From NCBI RefSeq assembly GCF_000430665.1, contig NZ_AUML01000009.1, positions 1 to 64,000 of the forward strand: DNA of 64,000 nt. Reading direction: 5' to 3'. Origin of the DNA: Aquimarina muelleri DSM 19832 (lineage in GTDB: Bacteria > Bacteroidota > Bacteroidia > Flavobacteriales > Flavobacteriaceae). Positions 1 through 8,273 of this stretch are shown piece after piece. Position 1 is the first letter of the stretch. Every line of letters begins with the position of its first letter. The notes below the pieces were generated by a model. The model was given only the letters and a program-made list of their open reading frames with translations, was not told the origin of the DNA and searched no databases. Both the position numbers and the translations under genes were made by a program.

Positions 1-262
1 TGCTTACTGCCTTTTTTAAGATATCACGTTCCATTTTTACATCTCGTAATTCTTTTTCTAATTCCTTTACTCGTAATTGTTCTGTACTCAATTCCTGTTT
101 TACAGTGAATTTACCAGAGGTAGATTCATAGGATTTACGCCATTTACGGATCATACTTCCATCTAAATCATATTCTGAACTCACTTGCTGTACGCTTTGA
201 CCTGATTGTAATAACTCTACAATCATAAGTTTAAAATCGTTACTATGTTTTCGCTTTACCAT
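1..262 (-). CDS. IS3-family transposase OrfA, 3' part cut by window edge
   Basis: Reading leftwards from ATG at 262, the protein starts MVKRKHSNDFKLMIVELL and continues without a stop to base 1. It has the helix-turn-helix of IS3-type OrfA proteins (a GQSVQQVSSEYDL segment followed by a IRKWRKSYE recognition-helix region). A basic/acidic heptad stretch follows (LRVKELEKELRDVKMERDIL), the usual leucine-zipper dimerisation part. OrfA binds the element ends and is normally fused to the OrfB integrase by frameshifting; OrfB would lie outside the window. Family identification is firm; the exact IS group is not determined. Confidence 0.85.
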   Translation of the reverse strand, partial: MVKRKHSNDFKLMIVELLQSGQSVQQVSSEYDLDGSMIRKWRKSYESTSGKFTVKQELSTEQLRVKELEKELRDVKMERDILKKAVS

Positions 263-309
263 AATTCAAATATATTTAACATTATGGGCTATTTAAAATC
301 GTCCTAACA
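1..309 (-). mobile_element. IS3-family insertion sequence, left end only
   Basis: The OrfA gene sits about 47 bases inside what should be the left end of the element. On the minus strand the outer end reads TGTTAGGACGATTTTAAA, a plausible IS3-type terminal inverted repeat beginning with TG. The other end is outside the window, so neither the repeat pair nor the target duplication can be checked. The outer boundary at about 309 is an estimate. Confidence 0.6.
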
Positions 310-410
310 AAACTAGATATTCCAATCTTCTTTCTATACTTAAATTAGATTACAGTGAGTAGGACTCTTTTTTTTTCAATTACATTAGTAGCTCAAAAAA
401 AAAGATTATT

Positions 411-806
411 ATGACGCTTACAATGAGTATCCCTGCATTATTGTTTCCTGCTATTTCCCTAACTATGTTAGCCTATAATGCCAGATATTTGGCGATTGCA
501 GCATTAATCCGACAGTTGTATGAGGAGTATTTAGTCTCTTCATCCAAAAATACCGTGCTACAAATTAAAAATTTAAGAAAAAGATTATCGCTAATACAAA
601 ACATGCAAGCGATAGCCATCTTAAGTTTTTTAACTAGTGTGATTACTATGTTTTTGCTATATATTGAAAAATTAGTATGGGCAAATCTGGTATTTGGTAT
701 AAGTTTACTTTTACTAATGATCTCTCTTTTTTTGTCGTTTATAGAAGTTCAGATCTCTACCAAAGCTTTGGCGATTCGGTTAGATACAATTGAAGAAAAT
801 AGGTAA
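411..806 (+). CDS. DUF2721 family membrane protein
   Basis: A 131-residue protein with three hydrophobic segments: about residues 6-30, 64-85 and 89-112. The opening SIPALLFPAISLTMLAYN and the following RYLAIAALIRQL are characteristic of the DUF2721 family of small inner-membrane proteins of unknown function. A polar loop rich in Lys/Arg lies between the first and second segments. The start could also be the second ATG at 423, which brings the family motif to the N-terminus. It stands alone between the IS fragment and the two-component genes, with 45 bases before the next gene. Confidence 0.7.
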   Translation: MTLTMSIPALLFPAISLTMLAYNARYLAIAALIRQLYEEYLVSSSKNTVLQIKNLRKRLSLIQNMQAIAILSFLTSVITMFLLYIEKLVWANLVFGISLLLLMISLFLSFIEVQISTKALAIRLDTIEENR

Positions 807-851
807 TAAATTCTTATCTTGTTGAGATAATTACTTTTCAAAACCTTTTTA

Positions 852-2303
852 ATGCTTCAGAATGAACTTTTTAATACTGTAATACAGGATTTCAATACAG
901 GGTATTGGGAACTGCATAAAGATCCAGAAAGAGAAATTTGGTCAGAAAAGTTCTGTAATAGTTTAGGCTATACAATAGAGGAAATAGAAACTACCATCGA
1001 TTATTTTTTAAAGTACTTAATAGATCAAGAAGATGTTGATGTTTTTAGAGATAATTTTTTTAATTATAGACGTAATGCTGTTGATTTTAAACAGTATATA
1101 AAAATTAAATCTAAAAAGGGTAACTATAAACTATTTAGATGTGCTACCAATGATGAATTACCAGTAAATATGAAATTGGAATCTCATCTAATTTTTTTTT
1201 TCGAAATAAAAATAGAGCCAGAATACGCTACTACAAAAGACAATTTTTATTATAAAGAAACGGCTCAAATGACAGCCACAGGTAGTTGGCATGTAGATTT
1301 TATAGAAAAAAAAAGCTTTTGGGATTTTGAAACCAGACGCATTTTAGAATATCCAGATGACTATATACCCTCTCTCAAAGATTCTGCATTATACTATGCA
1401 GAAGAGTCACAAGAAAAAGCAGCAGATTTGTTTTTTAATTGTGCAATGGTAGGAACACCTTTTAATACCGAAATCAAAATGATAACGGCAAATAAAAGAA
1501 TATTTTGGGTTAAAGCCATAGGGAAACCAGTATATAATGAAAACAAAGAAATAATTGGAGTTAGAGGTGTTTTTCAAGATATAGATGAAATCAAAAAAAA
1601 AGAATTAGGATTACAAAAATCTATAGATATAATAGCCTCTCAGAACTCTAGGCTATTTAATTTTGCTCATATTGTATCTCATAACTTAAGATCTCATACT
1701 AGTAATCTATCTCTATTAGTACAATTAATAGAAGATATAGAAGATCCAAAAGATAAAATAGAATTTATCGAACAAATTAAACAAATATCCAATAGTTTAA
1801 ATATAACAATTGAACATCTTAATGAGATTGCAGCAATCCATACTAATAAAGCTCAGGAAAAAAAAGTAATTAAATTTCAAGATGCCCTTAATGTGGTTAC
1901 CAACGGCATTGGTCAAACAATTTCTATCAGTAAAACTAAAATTAATATAGATTTTAGCCAACTGGATAAGATTAACTATATACCTGCATATTTAGAAAGT
2001 ATATTGTTAAACCTGATAACCAATGCAATAAAATACAAGCATATAGATAGAGACCCAATAATAGATATAAATACCTATATAAAAAACGACAAAAAGTACT
2101 TAAAAATATCAGATAATGGGAGAGGGATCGATTTAAAATTGTTTAAAAACAAAATATTTGGAATGTATAAAACGTTTCATCGTAACAAAGATGCAGTAGG
2201 AATAGGGCTTTTTTTAACAAAAAATCAAATAGAATCACTAAATGGTAGAATTACTGTAAAAAGTGAGGTAGATAAAGGAACTACTTTTATAATTGAATTT
2301 TAA
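852..2303 (+). CDS. PAS-domain sensor histidine kinase, soluble
   Basis: A 483-residue kinase with no signal peptide or membrane segment, so it probably senses a cytoplasmic cue. Two PAS-like domains occupy about residues 10-115 and 133-250; the second ends in the PAC-type string VRGVFQDIDEIKKKE. The H-box is IVSHNLRSHTSNL with phospho-acceptor His277. It is followed by the N-box (NLITNAIKYK), G1 (ISDNGRGID) and G2 (GIGLFLTKNQIE) of the HATPase domain, ending right at the C-terminus. The response regulator gene begins 20 bases downstream, so the two are probably co-transcribed. The signal sensed is unknown. Confidence 0.9.
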   Translation: MLQNELFNTVIQDFNTGYWELHKDPEREIWSEKFCNSLGYTIEEIETTIDYFLKYLIDQEDVDVFRDNFFNYRRNAVDFKQYIKIKSKKGNYKLFRCATNDELPVNMKLESHLIFFFEIKIEPEYATTKDNFYYKETAQMTATGSWHVDFIEKKSFWDFETRRILEYPDDYIPSLKDSALYYAEESQEKAADLFFNCAMVGTPFNTEIKMITANKRIFWVKAIGKPVYNENKEIIGVRGVFQDIDEIKKKELGLQKSIDIIASQNSRLFNFAHIVSHNLRSHTSNLSLLVQLIEDIEDPKDKIEFIEQIKQISNSLNITIEHLNEIAAIHTNKAQEKKVIKFQDALNVVTNGIGQTISISKTKINIDFSQLDKINYIPAYLESILLNLITNAIKYKHIDRDPIIDINTYIKNDKKYLKISDNGRGIDLKLFKNKIFGMYKTFHRNKDAVGIGLFLTKNQIESLNGRITVKSEVDKGTTFIIEF

Positions 2304-2323
2304 AATGAAATAGCATATTGATT

Positions 2324-2737
2324 ATGAGAAAAAAAATAGGGTTAACTTGTATAATAGATGATGATACTATGTACGTAAATCTTGTAAAAAAGATTGTAGA
2401 AGCAAAAAGTCTTTGTAAAAATTTAATGGTATTCCAAAATGGAAAAGAAGCTCTTACTTATTTTGAAGCAATTTTAACCAATTTAGACAAAAAAACGATT
2501 CCAGATATTATTTTTTTAGATTTAAATATGCCTGTTATGGATGGATGGGAATTTTTAGAGAACTTTACTAAAATCAAAAACAAACTCGAAAAAAAAATTA
2601 TATTATATATAGTAAGTTCTTCTATTAACCCAGTAGATATAGAAAGAGCCAAGAGTATTAATACCGTTAAAGATTATTTGGTAAAACCAGTTACTTTAAA
2701 AGAATTAGAATCCATTTTTTTAAAAGAAGCCTTATAA
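2324..2737 (+). CDS. Single-domain response regulator (CheY-like)
   Basis: A receiver domain of 137 residues with no output domain. The acidic pocket is IIDDDT near residue 12, the phospho-acceptor is Asp66 in FLDLNMP, and the conserved lysine is Lys121 in LVKPV. The ATG at 2324 is preferred over an in-frame TTG six bases upstream because it fits the family N-terminus. It directly follows the PAS kinase, its likely partner. With no DNA-binding domain it probably signals by protein-protein contact or works in a phosphorelay. Confidence 0.9.
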   Translation: MRKKIGLTCIIDDDTMYVNLVKKIVEAKSLCKNLMVFQNGKEALTYFEAILTNLDKKTIPDIIFLDLNMPVMDGWEFLENFTKIKNKLEKKIILYIVSSSINPVDIERAKSINTVKDYLVKPVTLKELESIFLKEAL

Positions 2738-2742
2738 AAAAA

Positions 2743-2782
2743 ATTAACCAGATTCGAAAAATATTTTTCATATCTGGTTAAT
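2743..2782. terminator. Hairpin between convergent response regulator and pyk
   Basis: Arms ATTAACCAGAT (2743-2753) and ATCTGGTTAAT (2772-2782) pair perfectly over 11 bp around an AT-rich 18-base loop. It lies between two convergent genes, so it can stop transcription from either side, although neither flank carries a long U-run. Confidence 0.45.
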
Positions 2783-2823
2783 GAAAGTAAACCTAAAGCT
2801 ACATTATGGCTTTAAAAGTTATT

Positions 2824-4251
2824 TTATATTTGAGAAATCCTAAGAGTGTTTACCATTCCTTTTGCAGTAATAGGCATTGCAGCTAAATTTACCAACATAT
2901 CCCCTTGTTCTACAAATCCACGATCCAATGCAATTTTGTTAATATCCTCTACCGTTTCATCTGTACTTACAAATTTATCATAGAAAAAAGCCTTAACACC
3001 CCACAAAAGGCTAAGTTGTGATAAAATCCTATGGTTACTGGTAAAAACTAAAATGTGAGCATCAGGTCTCCAGGCAGAGATCTGAAACGCTGTATATCCA
3101 CTATTTGTTAATGTACATATAGCTTTAGCATCAATATCATTGGCCATATGTGCAGCATGATAACAAATAGATTTGGTAATAAATCTATTTGTTCTTATGT
3201 GCGGTGGGTTTTGAGGAACTGTTATTAAATCCGAATTTTCTACGCTTTTAATAATTTTAGACATGGTTTCGATAACCTGTACTGGATATTTACCTACAGA
3301 TGTTTCGCCAGATAGCATAACAGCATCAGCACCGTCCATTACAGAATTAGCGACATCGTTTACCTCTGCTCGAGTAGGTGTTAGACTGTCAATCATAGTT
3401 TCCATCATCTGTGTTGCTATAATCACAGGTATTCTGGCTGTTTTTGCCTTTAAAACTAATTTTTTCTGAATTAATGGAACTTCATGTGCAGGAATTTCTA
3501 CCCCAAGATCCCCTCGAGCAACCATTAAACCATCACAATAAGCTACAATATTATCAATATTATCAACTCCTTCAGGTTTTTCTATCTTAGCAATAATAGG
3601 TATTTTATGCTCGCTATGTTCTTTAATTAGATCCTGTAATTTAATTAAATCATCGGCATGACGTACAAAAGATAATGCCATCCAATCTACACCTTGCTCA
3701 CAAGCAAAAATGGCGTCTTTTATGTCTTTTTTTGTCAATGCGGGTAAAGAAATATTAGTATTCGGAAGATTAACGCCTTTTTTTGACTTTAAAGGACCTC
3801 CTTGTATTACTTTGGCAGTAACAGTATCTTTTTTATTGGTAGAAACTACCTCAAAGATTAATTTTCCATCATCCAAAAGAATTTTTTCACCAGCTTTTAC
3901 ATCTTTAGGAAAATCTTTATAATTCATATAAACTTCTTCTGATGTACCTTCAAATGGTTGTCCTGTTATAAAGTTTATAGTATCTCCATCATTTACAATA
4001 ATATCTCCTTTCATAACACCAACCCGTAATTTAGGGCCTTGTAAATCACCAAGTATTGCAGCATTATAACCATGATCTTTACTTAGTTTTCGTATGTTTT
4101 GTACACGTTCTTTGACATCTTCATAGTCCGCATGAGAAAAATTTATTCTAAACACGTTTACACCTGCATCGAGCATTTTTTTTAAAATCTCTATATTACT
4201 TGTAGCGGGACCAAGAGTAGCTACTATTTTAGTTCTTTTACGTTTAGGCAT
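2824..4251 (-). CDS. pyk: Pyruvate kinase
   Basis: Catalyses phosphoenolpyruvate + ADP to pyruvate + ATP, the last step of glycolysis, in the cytoplasm. The 475-residue length is typical. The N-terminus KIVATLGPATSN, catalytic Lys222 in AKIEKPEGVDN, and the metal/substrate loop VARGDLGVEIP (about 244-254) are intact. The PK C-terminal domain (about 350-475) is present, without an extra PEP-utiliser-like domain. Its ATG overlaps the stop of the IPExxxVDY gene by one base, so the two are translationally coupled. The hairpin at 2743-2782 lies downstream. Confidence 0.97.
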   Translation of the reverse strand: MPKRKRTKIVATLGPATSNIEILKKMLDAGVNVFRINFSHADYEDVKERVQNIRKLSKDHGYNAAILGDLQGPKLRVGVMKGDIIVNDGDTINFITGQPFEGTSEEVYMNYKDFPKDVKAGEKILLDDGKLIFEVVSTNKKDTVTAKVIQGGPLKSKKGVNLPNTNISLPALTKKDIKDAIFACEQGVDWMALSFVRHADDLIKLQDLIKEHSEHKIPIIAKIEKPEGVDNIDNIVAYCDGLMVARGDLGVEIPAHEVPLIQKKLVLKAKTARIPVIIATQMMETMIDSLTPTRAEVNDVANSVMDGADAVMLSGETSVGKYPVQVIETMSKIIKSVENSDLITVPQNPPHIRTNRFITKSICYHAAHMANDIDAKAICTLTNSGYTAFQISAWRPDAHILVFTSNHRILSQLSLLWGVKAFFYDKFVSTDETVEDINKIALDRGFVEQGDMLVNLAAMPITAKGMVNTLRISQI

Positions 4252-4745
4252 TATTCGAATATTAAGTTGTTCTTTGATTTAAGCGCTGCATAATCTAAAA
4301 TGTATGCAGTCATAATTTGAGAAATGTTCAGCATGTTTAATAGTAAAGATTTACTAGAAAAGTTAGATGCTTCCGTTTCAATTTTTAGAAAATAATCTAC
4401 ATTTTTTAATTCTGGGATTAGATATTTTGTTACCAATGTATCCTCTGCCGAAGCAGTAAATAATCCATTTGTGATATTGTTTTTTTGTTCTGTTTTAGCC
4501 TGAAATTTATTTCCAAAAAGACTATATGTGGTATATTGAAAATGATCTTCAAATTGATATAACGGAAAACTGGCGATTAGATCATTATGCGAAAAAATAA
4601 TATCTTCTTTTTTTCTAAAAAGCCTTAAACTTAAGTTTTTATTTAATAGAAATGCTAACCTGTATGAAGCTAATGAACAGTGAATGGCAATAAGTTCATA
4701 ATCATCATCTGCAAAGGTATCTAATACTAACCGTTGAACAGCCAC
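4251..4745 (-). CDS. IPExxxVDY family protein
   Basis: A 164-residue protein with the family-defining string IPELKNVDYFLKIE at about residues 110-123, known in Bacteroidota and uncharacterised. It has no signal peptide or membrane segment. Its usual neighbours in flavobacteria are rnc upstream and pyk downstream. Here pyk is still coupled by a one-base overlap, but rnc is about 1.1 kb away because an accessory block lies between them. Function is unknown. Confidence 0.85.
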   Translation of the reverse strand: MAVQRLVLDTFADDDYELIAIHCSLASYRLAFLLNKNLSLRLFRKKEDIIFSHNDLIASFPLYQFEDHFQYTTYSLFGNKFQAKTEQKNNITNGLFTASAEDTLVTKYLIPELKNVDYFLKIETEASNFSSKSLLLNMLNISQIMTAYILDYAALKSKNNLIFE

Positions 4746-4860
4746 TTGGATATTTTTGTTTCAAAATTAACTCGAAATATACAAATAAAATCATCTAACA
4801 AGTTTAATTAAACATAAAGATATTTTACGAAAACGATTGCGTTAGTATCTTTTTACTCTA

Positions 4861-4887
4861 AAAAAATACACCTTCATTAAATGAAGG
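4861..4887 (-). terminator. Rho-independent terminator after the small-gene pair
   Basis: On the minus strand an 8-bp stem (CCTTCATT / AATGAAGG) around a single-base spacer is followed by TGTATTTTTT. It sits about 70 bases past the stop of the 4957-5214 gene and would separate the accessory pair from the IPExxxVDY-pyk unit. Confidence 0.6.
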
Positions 4888-4956
4888 TATATTTTAAGGA
4901 ATCGGGGTTTTATTTTTTAAGGAATATAAACCAATTTATAAAGGTTTTGATTACGT

Positions 4957-5214
4957 TTATTTAGTGTGGTTTTTAATTTTTTTATATAGTCTTAATAATG
5001 TGTTTTTATAAAATGCAGCTTTACCATCTATAATATCTAATACTGGGTTCATTTCTAAGAGTACTTTGTGGATAATTTCTTTAGAAACATGTGCATACTC
5101 TGACAACCTAGTAATAGCAATTTCTTTTTCTTCCGGATTCAATTTTTTGTAATTTTTATTGAGCATAAGCAAGGTGTTCAAAAAATTTGATGAATTAATA
5201 TTTTGGAGCAGCAT
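4957..5214 (-). CDS. Small uncharacterised protein, second gene of the accessory pair
   Basis: Not recognised. The 85-residue product looks entirely helical, with a basic C-terminus (LLRLYKKIKNHTK) and no membrane segment or Cys/His cluster. It overlaps the end of the upstream 126-codon gene by 20 bases, so the two are probably translated together. The pair faces an XRE regulator across a palindrome-rich spacer, and the block interrupts the normally contiguous rnc / IPExxxVDY order. A toxin-antitoxin or small accessory module is possible, but no residue pattern proves it. Confidence 0.5.
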   Translation of the reverse strand: MLLQNINSSNFLNTLLMLNKNYKKLNPEEKEIAITRLSEYAHVSKEIIHKVLLEMNPVLDIIDGKAAFYKNTLLRLYKKIKNHTK

Positions 5215-5575
5215 AAGTTCTTAAAATAAAAAGACGTCTTGCTCTGTAAATATACTCTATGGTTTCCTCACGATTTTTACCATTTTGATATAACTTATTT
5301 ATCCAGTTATATATTAAAACTTCATACGGTTCTTTTTGTACAACATCATAGAAAAAAATATTAGGTTCTAAATGAAGTGTTTTTAATACTTCATTCATAA
5401 ATCTATAATGGGCTTCGTTTTTCTTTATACTCATTTGGATATTGCTGTCTGATATGGTGCAAGTTACAAATTTTTTTATTAAATACGTATTATATGCCTT
5501 AAAATTGCGGTATATAAACCGTAATTTTTTAACATGCGAATACTGACTTTTGTGAAGATCGACATTAAATGTCAC
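5195..5575 (-). CDS. Small uncharacterised protein, first gene of the accessory pair
   Basis: Not recognised. The long reading starts at GTG (5575) and gives 126 residues. An in-frame ATG at 5434 gives a 78-residue product (MSIKKNEAHYRFMNEVL...) and is attractive because the first 47 codons would otherwise cover a palindrome-rich, promoter-like spacer shared with the divergent regulator. The C-terminal part is basic and helical (REETIEYIYRARRLFILRTYA). There is no signal peptide. The start is uncertain and the function unknown. Confidence 0.45.
   Translation of the reverse strand: MTFNVDLHKSQYSHVKKLRFIYRNFKAYNTYLIKKFVTCTISDSNIQMSIKKNEAHYRFMNEVLKTLHLEPNIFFYDVVQKEPYEVLIYNWINKLYQNGKNREETIEYIYRARRLFILRTYAAPKY
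5504..5525. promoter_or_regulatory. Inverted repeat in the divergent regulator spacer
   Basis: ATTGCGGT (5504-5511) and ACCGTAAT (5518-5525) form arms matching at 7 of 8 positions around a 6-base AT spacer. A further 10-bp palindrome, AATACGTATT, lies at 5482-5491. Both sit upstream of the XRE gene and are plausible operator sites for it. Confidence 0.35.
5561..5573. promoter_or_regulatory. Perfect palindrome at the regulator start, probable auto-operator
   Basis: GACATTAAATGTC is a perfect dyad (6-base arms, 1-base centre) ending 7 bases before the ATG at 5581. A dimeric XRE repressor would bind such a site, and this position would block its own expression. Confidence 0.45.
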
Positions 5576-5580
5576 TGATT

Positions 5581-5811
5581 ATGAACGAACAGAACAAATT
5601 ACAACGCATTAAGTTAATAGGAGAACGTATCAAACAGTTAAGATTTGATGCTGGATATACAAGCTATGAAACATTTGCTATGGATAAAGGATTAGACAGA
5701 AAGCACTATTGGCGTTTAGAGAAGGGTTCTAATTTTACATTAAGTACTCTTATACGCATTTGTGATATTCACAATATTTCTTTGAAGGATTTTTTTAAAG
5801 ATATTGATTAA
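5581..5811 (+). CDS. XRE-family transcriptional regulator
   Basis: A short single-domain Cro/CI-type DNA-binding protein of 76 residues from ATG 5581; an ATG at 5569 is in frame but would place the operator-like palindrome inside the gene. The helix-turn-helix spans about residues 12-65, with the recognition region around GLDRKHYWRLEKGSN. The final segment (IRICDIHNISLKDFF) is typical of flavobacterial XRE proteins. It is divergent from two small unknown genes and probably controls them and itself. Confidence 0.8.
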   Translation: MNEQNKLQRIKLIGERIKQLRFDAGYTSYETFAMDKGLDRKHYWRLEKGSNFTLSTLIRICDIHNISLKDFFKDID

Positions 5812-5848
5812 TTATAGCTTTTTTAATAATTAGGGATTTCTAAAGCAC

Positions 5849-6583
5849 CTAACTATCTATTTTGGCTTGAAATGCAAAATAAGCTCTTTTTGATGCTTTT
5901 TCTTCTGCCTTCTTTTTTGATGTAGCTCTTGCTTTAGCGACTACTTTGTCGTTTATCCAAAGTTTTACAGCAAAATGCTTCATTTCATCTTTTCCTGTAT
6001 CTTCATACACTTCGTAGTTGAATATCTTTTTCTCTTTTTGACACCATTCTATGAATAAGCTTTTGTAGCTAATTATTTGCCCTTCTAAACTTTCAATATC
6101 CACATATGGGTCAATTACTGCTTCTTTAATAAAGCGCTCACAATATCCATAGCCACGATCCAAATAAATAGCTCCTATTAAAGCTTCAAAAAGGTTTCCG
6201 TGTATATTTATTCCAAATTGAGATTTTGGAATATTAGTTTTTACTAATTCAATTAGTTTTAAATCTTTACCTAACTCATTAAGATGTTTTCTGCTTACTA
6301 CTTTCGCTCTCATTTTGGTAAGATAGCCTTCATTGCCTTCGGGAACTTCTTTAAACAAGTGTGAAGCAATAACACTACTAAGCATAGCATCTCCAAGAAA
6401 CTCAAGTCTTTCAAAATTAACAGCATTTCCTTTTTTATCTTTTAGATTTAAAGACCTATGAGTAAATGCTTTTTCGTAGGGTCTAATATTTTTTGGTTTA
6501 AAACCTACAATTTTTTGAATTTTAGAAAAAAAATTCCCGTTCTTTTCAGAGCGGGAATTTAATATGTTGCGAATAACATTCAT
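5849..6583 (-). CDS. rnc: Ribonuclease III
   Basis: Cleaves double-stranded RNA during rRNA and mRNA processing. The catalytic signature ERLEFLGDA lies at about residues 58-66 and the second acidic region NLFEALIGAIYLD near 130-140. A double-stranded-RNA binding domain occupies about 170-240 and ends with KKKAEEKASKRAYFA. At 244 residues it has the Bacteroidota length, with a short N-terminal extension. Its ATG touches the fabF stop (6583), so acpP-fabF-rnc behaves as one operon. Confidence 0.96.
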   Translation of the reverse strand: MNVIRNILNSRSEKNGNFFSKIQKIVGFKPKNIRPYEKAFTHRSLNLKDKKGNAVNFERLEFLGDAMLSSVIASHLFKEVPEGNEGYLTKMRAKVVSRKHLNELGKDLKLIELVKTNIPKSQFGINIHGNLFEALIGAIYLDRGYGYCERFIKEAVIDPYVDIESLEGQIISYKSLFIEWCQKEKKIFNYEVYEDTGKDEMKHFAVKLWINDKVVAKARATSKKKAEEKASKRAYFAFQAKIDS

Positions 6584-7836
6584 TATTCGTTCAGTTTTTT
6601 AAATAATACACAAGCATTATGACCTCCAAAGCCAAAAGTATTACTCATTGCATATGTAATTTCACGTTTTTGAGCTTTGTTTAAGGTCAAATTCAATGAA
6701 GGGTCTATGTTTTCATCCACAGTAGTGTGATTGATAGTAGGAGGTACTATACTTTTTTGTATTGCTAAGATAGAAGAAATTGCTTCTATTGCTCCAGCAG
6801 CACCAAGTAAGTGTCCGGTCATAGATTTTGTTGAATTGATATTGATATTGGATGCATGATCTCCAAAAACTTTAGTGATAGCTTTTAATTCTGCGACATC
6901 TCCTAATGGAGTGGATGTCCCATGAGTGTTTATAGTATCTACTTGTTCTGGTGTTACACCCGCATCTTTTAAACAATTAAGCATCACGCGTTCTACACCT
7001 ATTCCATCAGGGTGTGGAGCTGTCATGTGATATGCATCACTAGACATTCCGCCACCAACGACTTCGGCATAGATTTTAGCACCTCGTGCTTTTGCGTGTT
7101 CATATTCTTCAAGAATAAGAGCTCCACTACCTTCACCAAGAACAAAACCATCTCTGGTAGCGTCAAATGGTCTGGAGGCAGTTTCTGGGCTTTCATTTCT
7201 TGTAGATAAAGCGTGCATTGCATTAAATCCTCCCATACCAGCAATAGTTACTGCGGCTTCACTTCCTCCTGTAATAATAATATCACAATGTCCTAAACGT
7301 ATATAGTTTAAAGCATCGATCATAGCATTAGCAGAAGAAGCGCAGGCAGAAACAGTGGTATAATTAGGTCCCATAAAACCATTTCTAATAGAAATATGCC
7401 CAGGAGCTATATCGGCGATCATTTTTGGGATAAAGAAAGGATTGAAACGAGGTGTTCCATTTCCATTGGCATAGCCAATTACTTCTTCCTGAAAAGTTTC
7501 TATTCCGCCAATTCCAGCACCCCAGATTACGCCAACTCTAAATTTATCGATTTTTTCCATGTCGATAGCAGCATCTTTTATAGCTTCTTCTGAAGATACT
7601 ATAGCATACTGTGCAAATTTATCTAGTTTGCGTGCTTCTTTCTTATCAAAATAATCTGTAGGAGAATAATTTTTGACTTCGCAAGCAAATTTAGTCTTGA
7701 AATTTTCGGTATCGAAATAAGTAATGGGGGCGCAACCGCTTTTACCATTGATTAATCCATTCCAATATTCATCAATATTGTTACCGATAGGCGTTAATGC
7801 CCCTAGTCCTGTGACTACAACTCGCTTAAGATTCAT
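6583..7836 (-). CDS. fabF: 3-oxoacyl-ACP synthase II
   Basis: Condenses malonyl-ACP with acyl-ACP in fatty acid elongation. The Cys-His-His triad is complete: Cys165 in TVSACASSA, His305 in NTHGTSTPLGD and His342 in STKSMTGHLLGAAGA. The glycine-rich C-terminal motif SNTFGFGGHNA is present. The 417-residue length is normal. It starts 17 bases after acpP and its stop overlaps the rnc start, the conserved flavobacterial arrangement. Confidence 0.97.
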   Translation of the reverse strand: MNLKRVVVTGLGALTPIGNNIDEYWNGLINGKSGCAPITYFDTENFKTKFACEVKNYSPTDYFDKKEARKLDKFAQYAIVSSEEAIKDAAIDMEKIDKFRVGVIWGAGIGGIETFQEEVIGYANGNGTPRFNPFFIPKMIADIAPGHISIRNGFMGPNYTTVSACASSANAMIDALNYIRLGHCDIIITGGSEAAVTIAGMGGFNAMHALSTRNESPETASRPFDATRDGFVLGEGSGALILEEYEHAKARGAKIYAEVVGGGMSSDAYHMTAPHPDGIGVERVMLNCLKDAGVTPEQVDTINTHGTSTPLGDVAELKAITKVFGDHASNININSTKSMTGHLLGAAGAIEAISSILAIQKSIVPPTINHTTVDENIDPSLNLTLNKAQKREITYAMSNTFGFGGHNACVLFKKLNE

Positions 7837-7853
7837 ATTCTGTTGTGAAATTA

Positions 7854-8087
7854 TTACTTTGCGTCTTCAATATACGATATTGCTTGACCAACTGTTGCAA
7901 TGTTTTCAGCTTGGTCATCTGGAATTTGAATATCGAATTCTTTTTCGAATTCCATAATCAATTCTACAGTGTCTAATGAATCAGCGCCTAGATCGTTTGT
8001 GAAACTAGCTTCATTCACAACTTCGTTTTCGTCTACTCCTAATTTGTCAACGATTATCGCTTTTACTCTTGATGCAATGTCTGACAT
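7854..8087 (-). CDS. acpP: Acyl carrier protein
   Basis: A 77-residue acidic four-helix carrier for fatty acid synthesis. The phosphopantetheine attachment site is Ser37 in [12 protein letters not shown]. It is the first gene of acpP-fabF-rnc and has promoter-like sequence just upstream. No other carrier or modification domain is fused. Confidence 0.97.
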   Translation of the reverse strand: MSDIASRVKAIIVDKLGVDENEVVNEASFTNDLGADSLDTVELIMEFEKEFDIQIPDDQAENIATVGQAISYIEDAK

Positions 8088-8118
8088 AATGTTTAATTTT
8101 AATTTTTTAATTAGGTGG

Positions 8119-8152
8119 CAAAAATAAAAAACTTTATTTTAAAACCCCACAA
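8119..8152 (-). promoter_or_regulatory. Probable acpP promoter
   Basis: On the minus strand a TATTTTTG box (8119-8126) matches the Bacteroidota -7 consensus TAnnTTTG, with a TTG about 23 bases further upstream. It would start transcription about 25 bases before the acpP ATG. A second perfect -7 match (TATATTTG) lies at 8180-8187. Confidence 0.45.
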
Positions 8153-8273
8153 TCCCACAAAAATGTATTTGTATTTTATCAAATATAGCGAAGTATTGCC
8201 TTTTTGCTGCCTAAAAATGAATAATTATTATTTTTTTTGTGCTCTCTAATTAACAATTTTATCCTGATTTATT

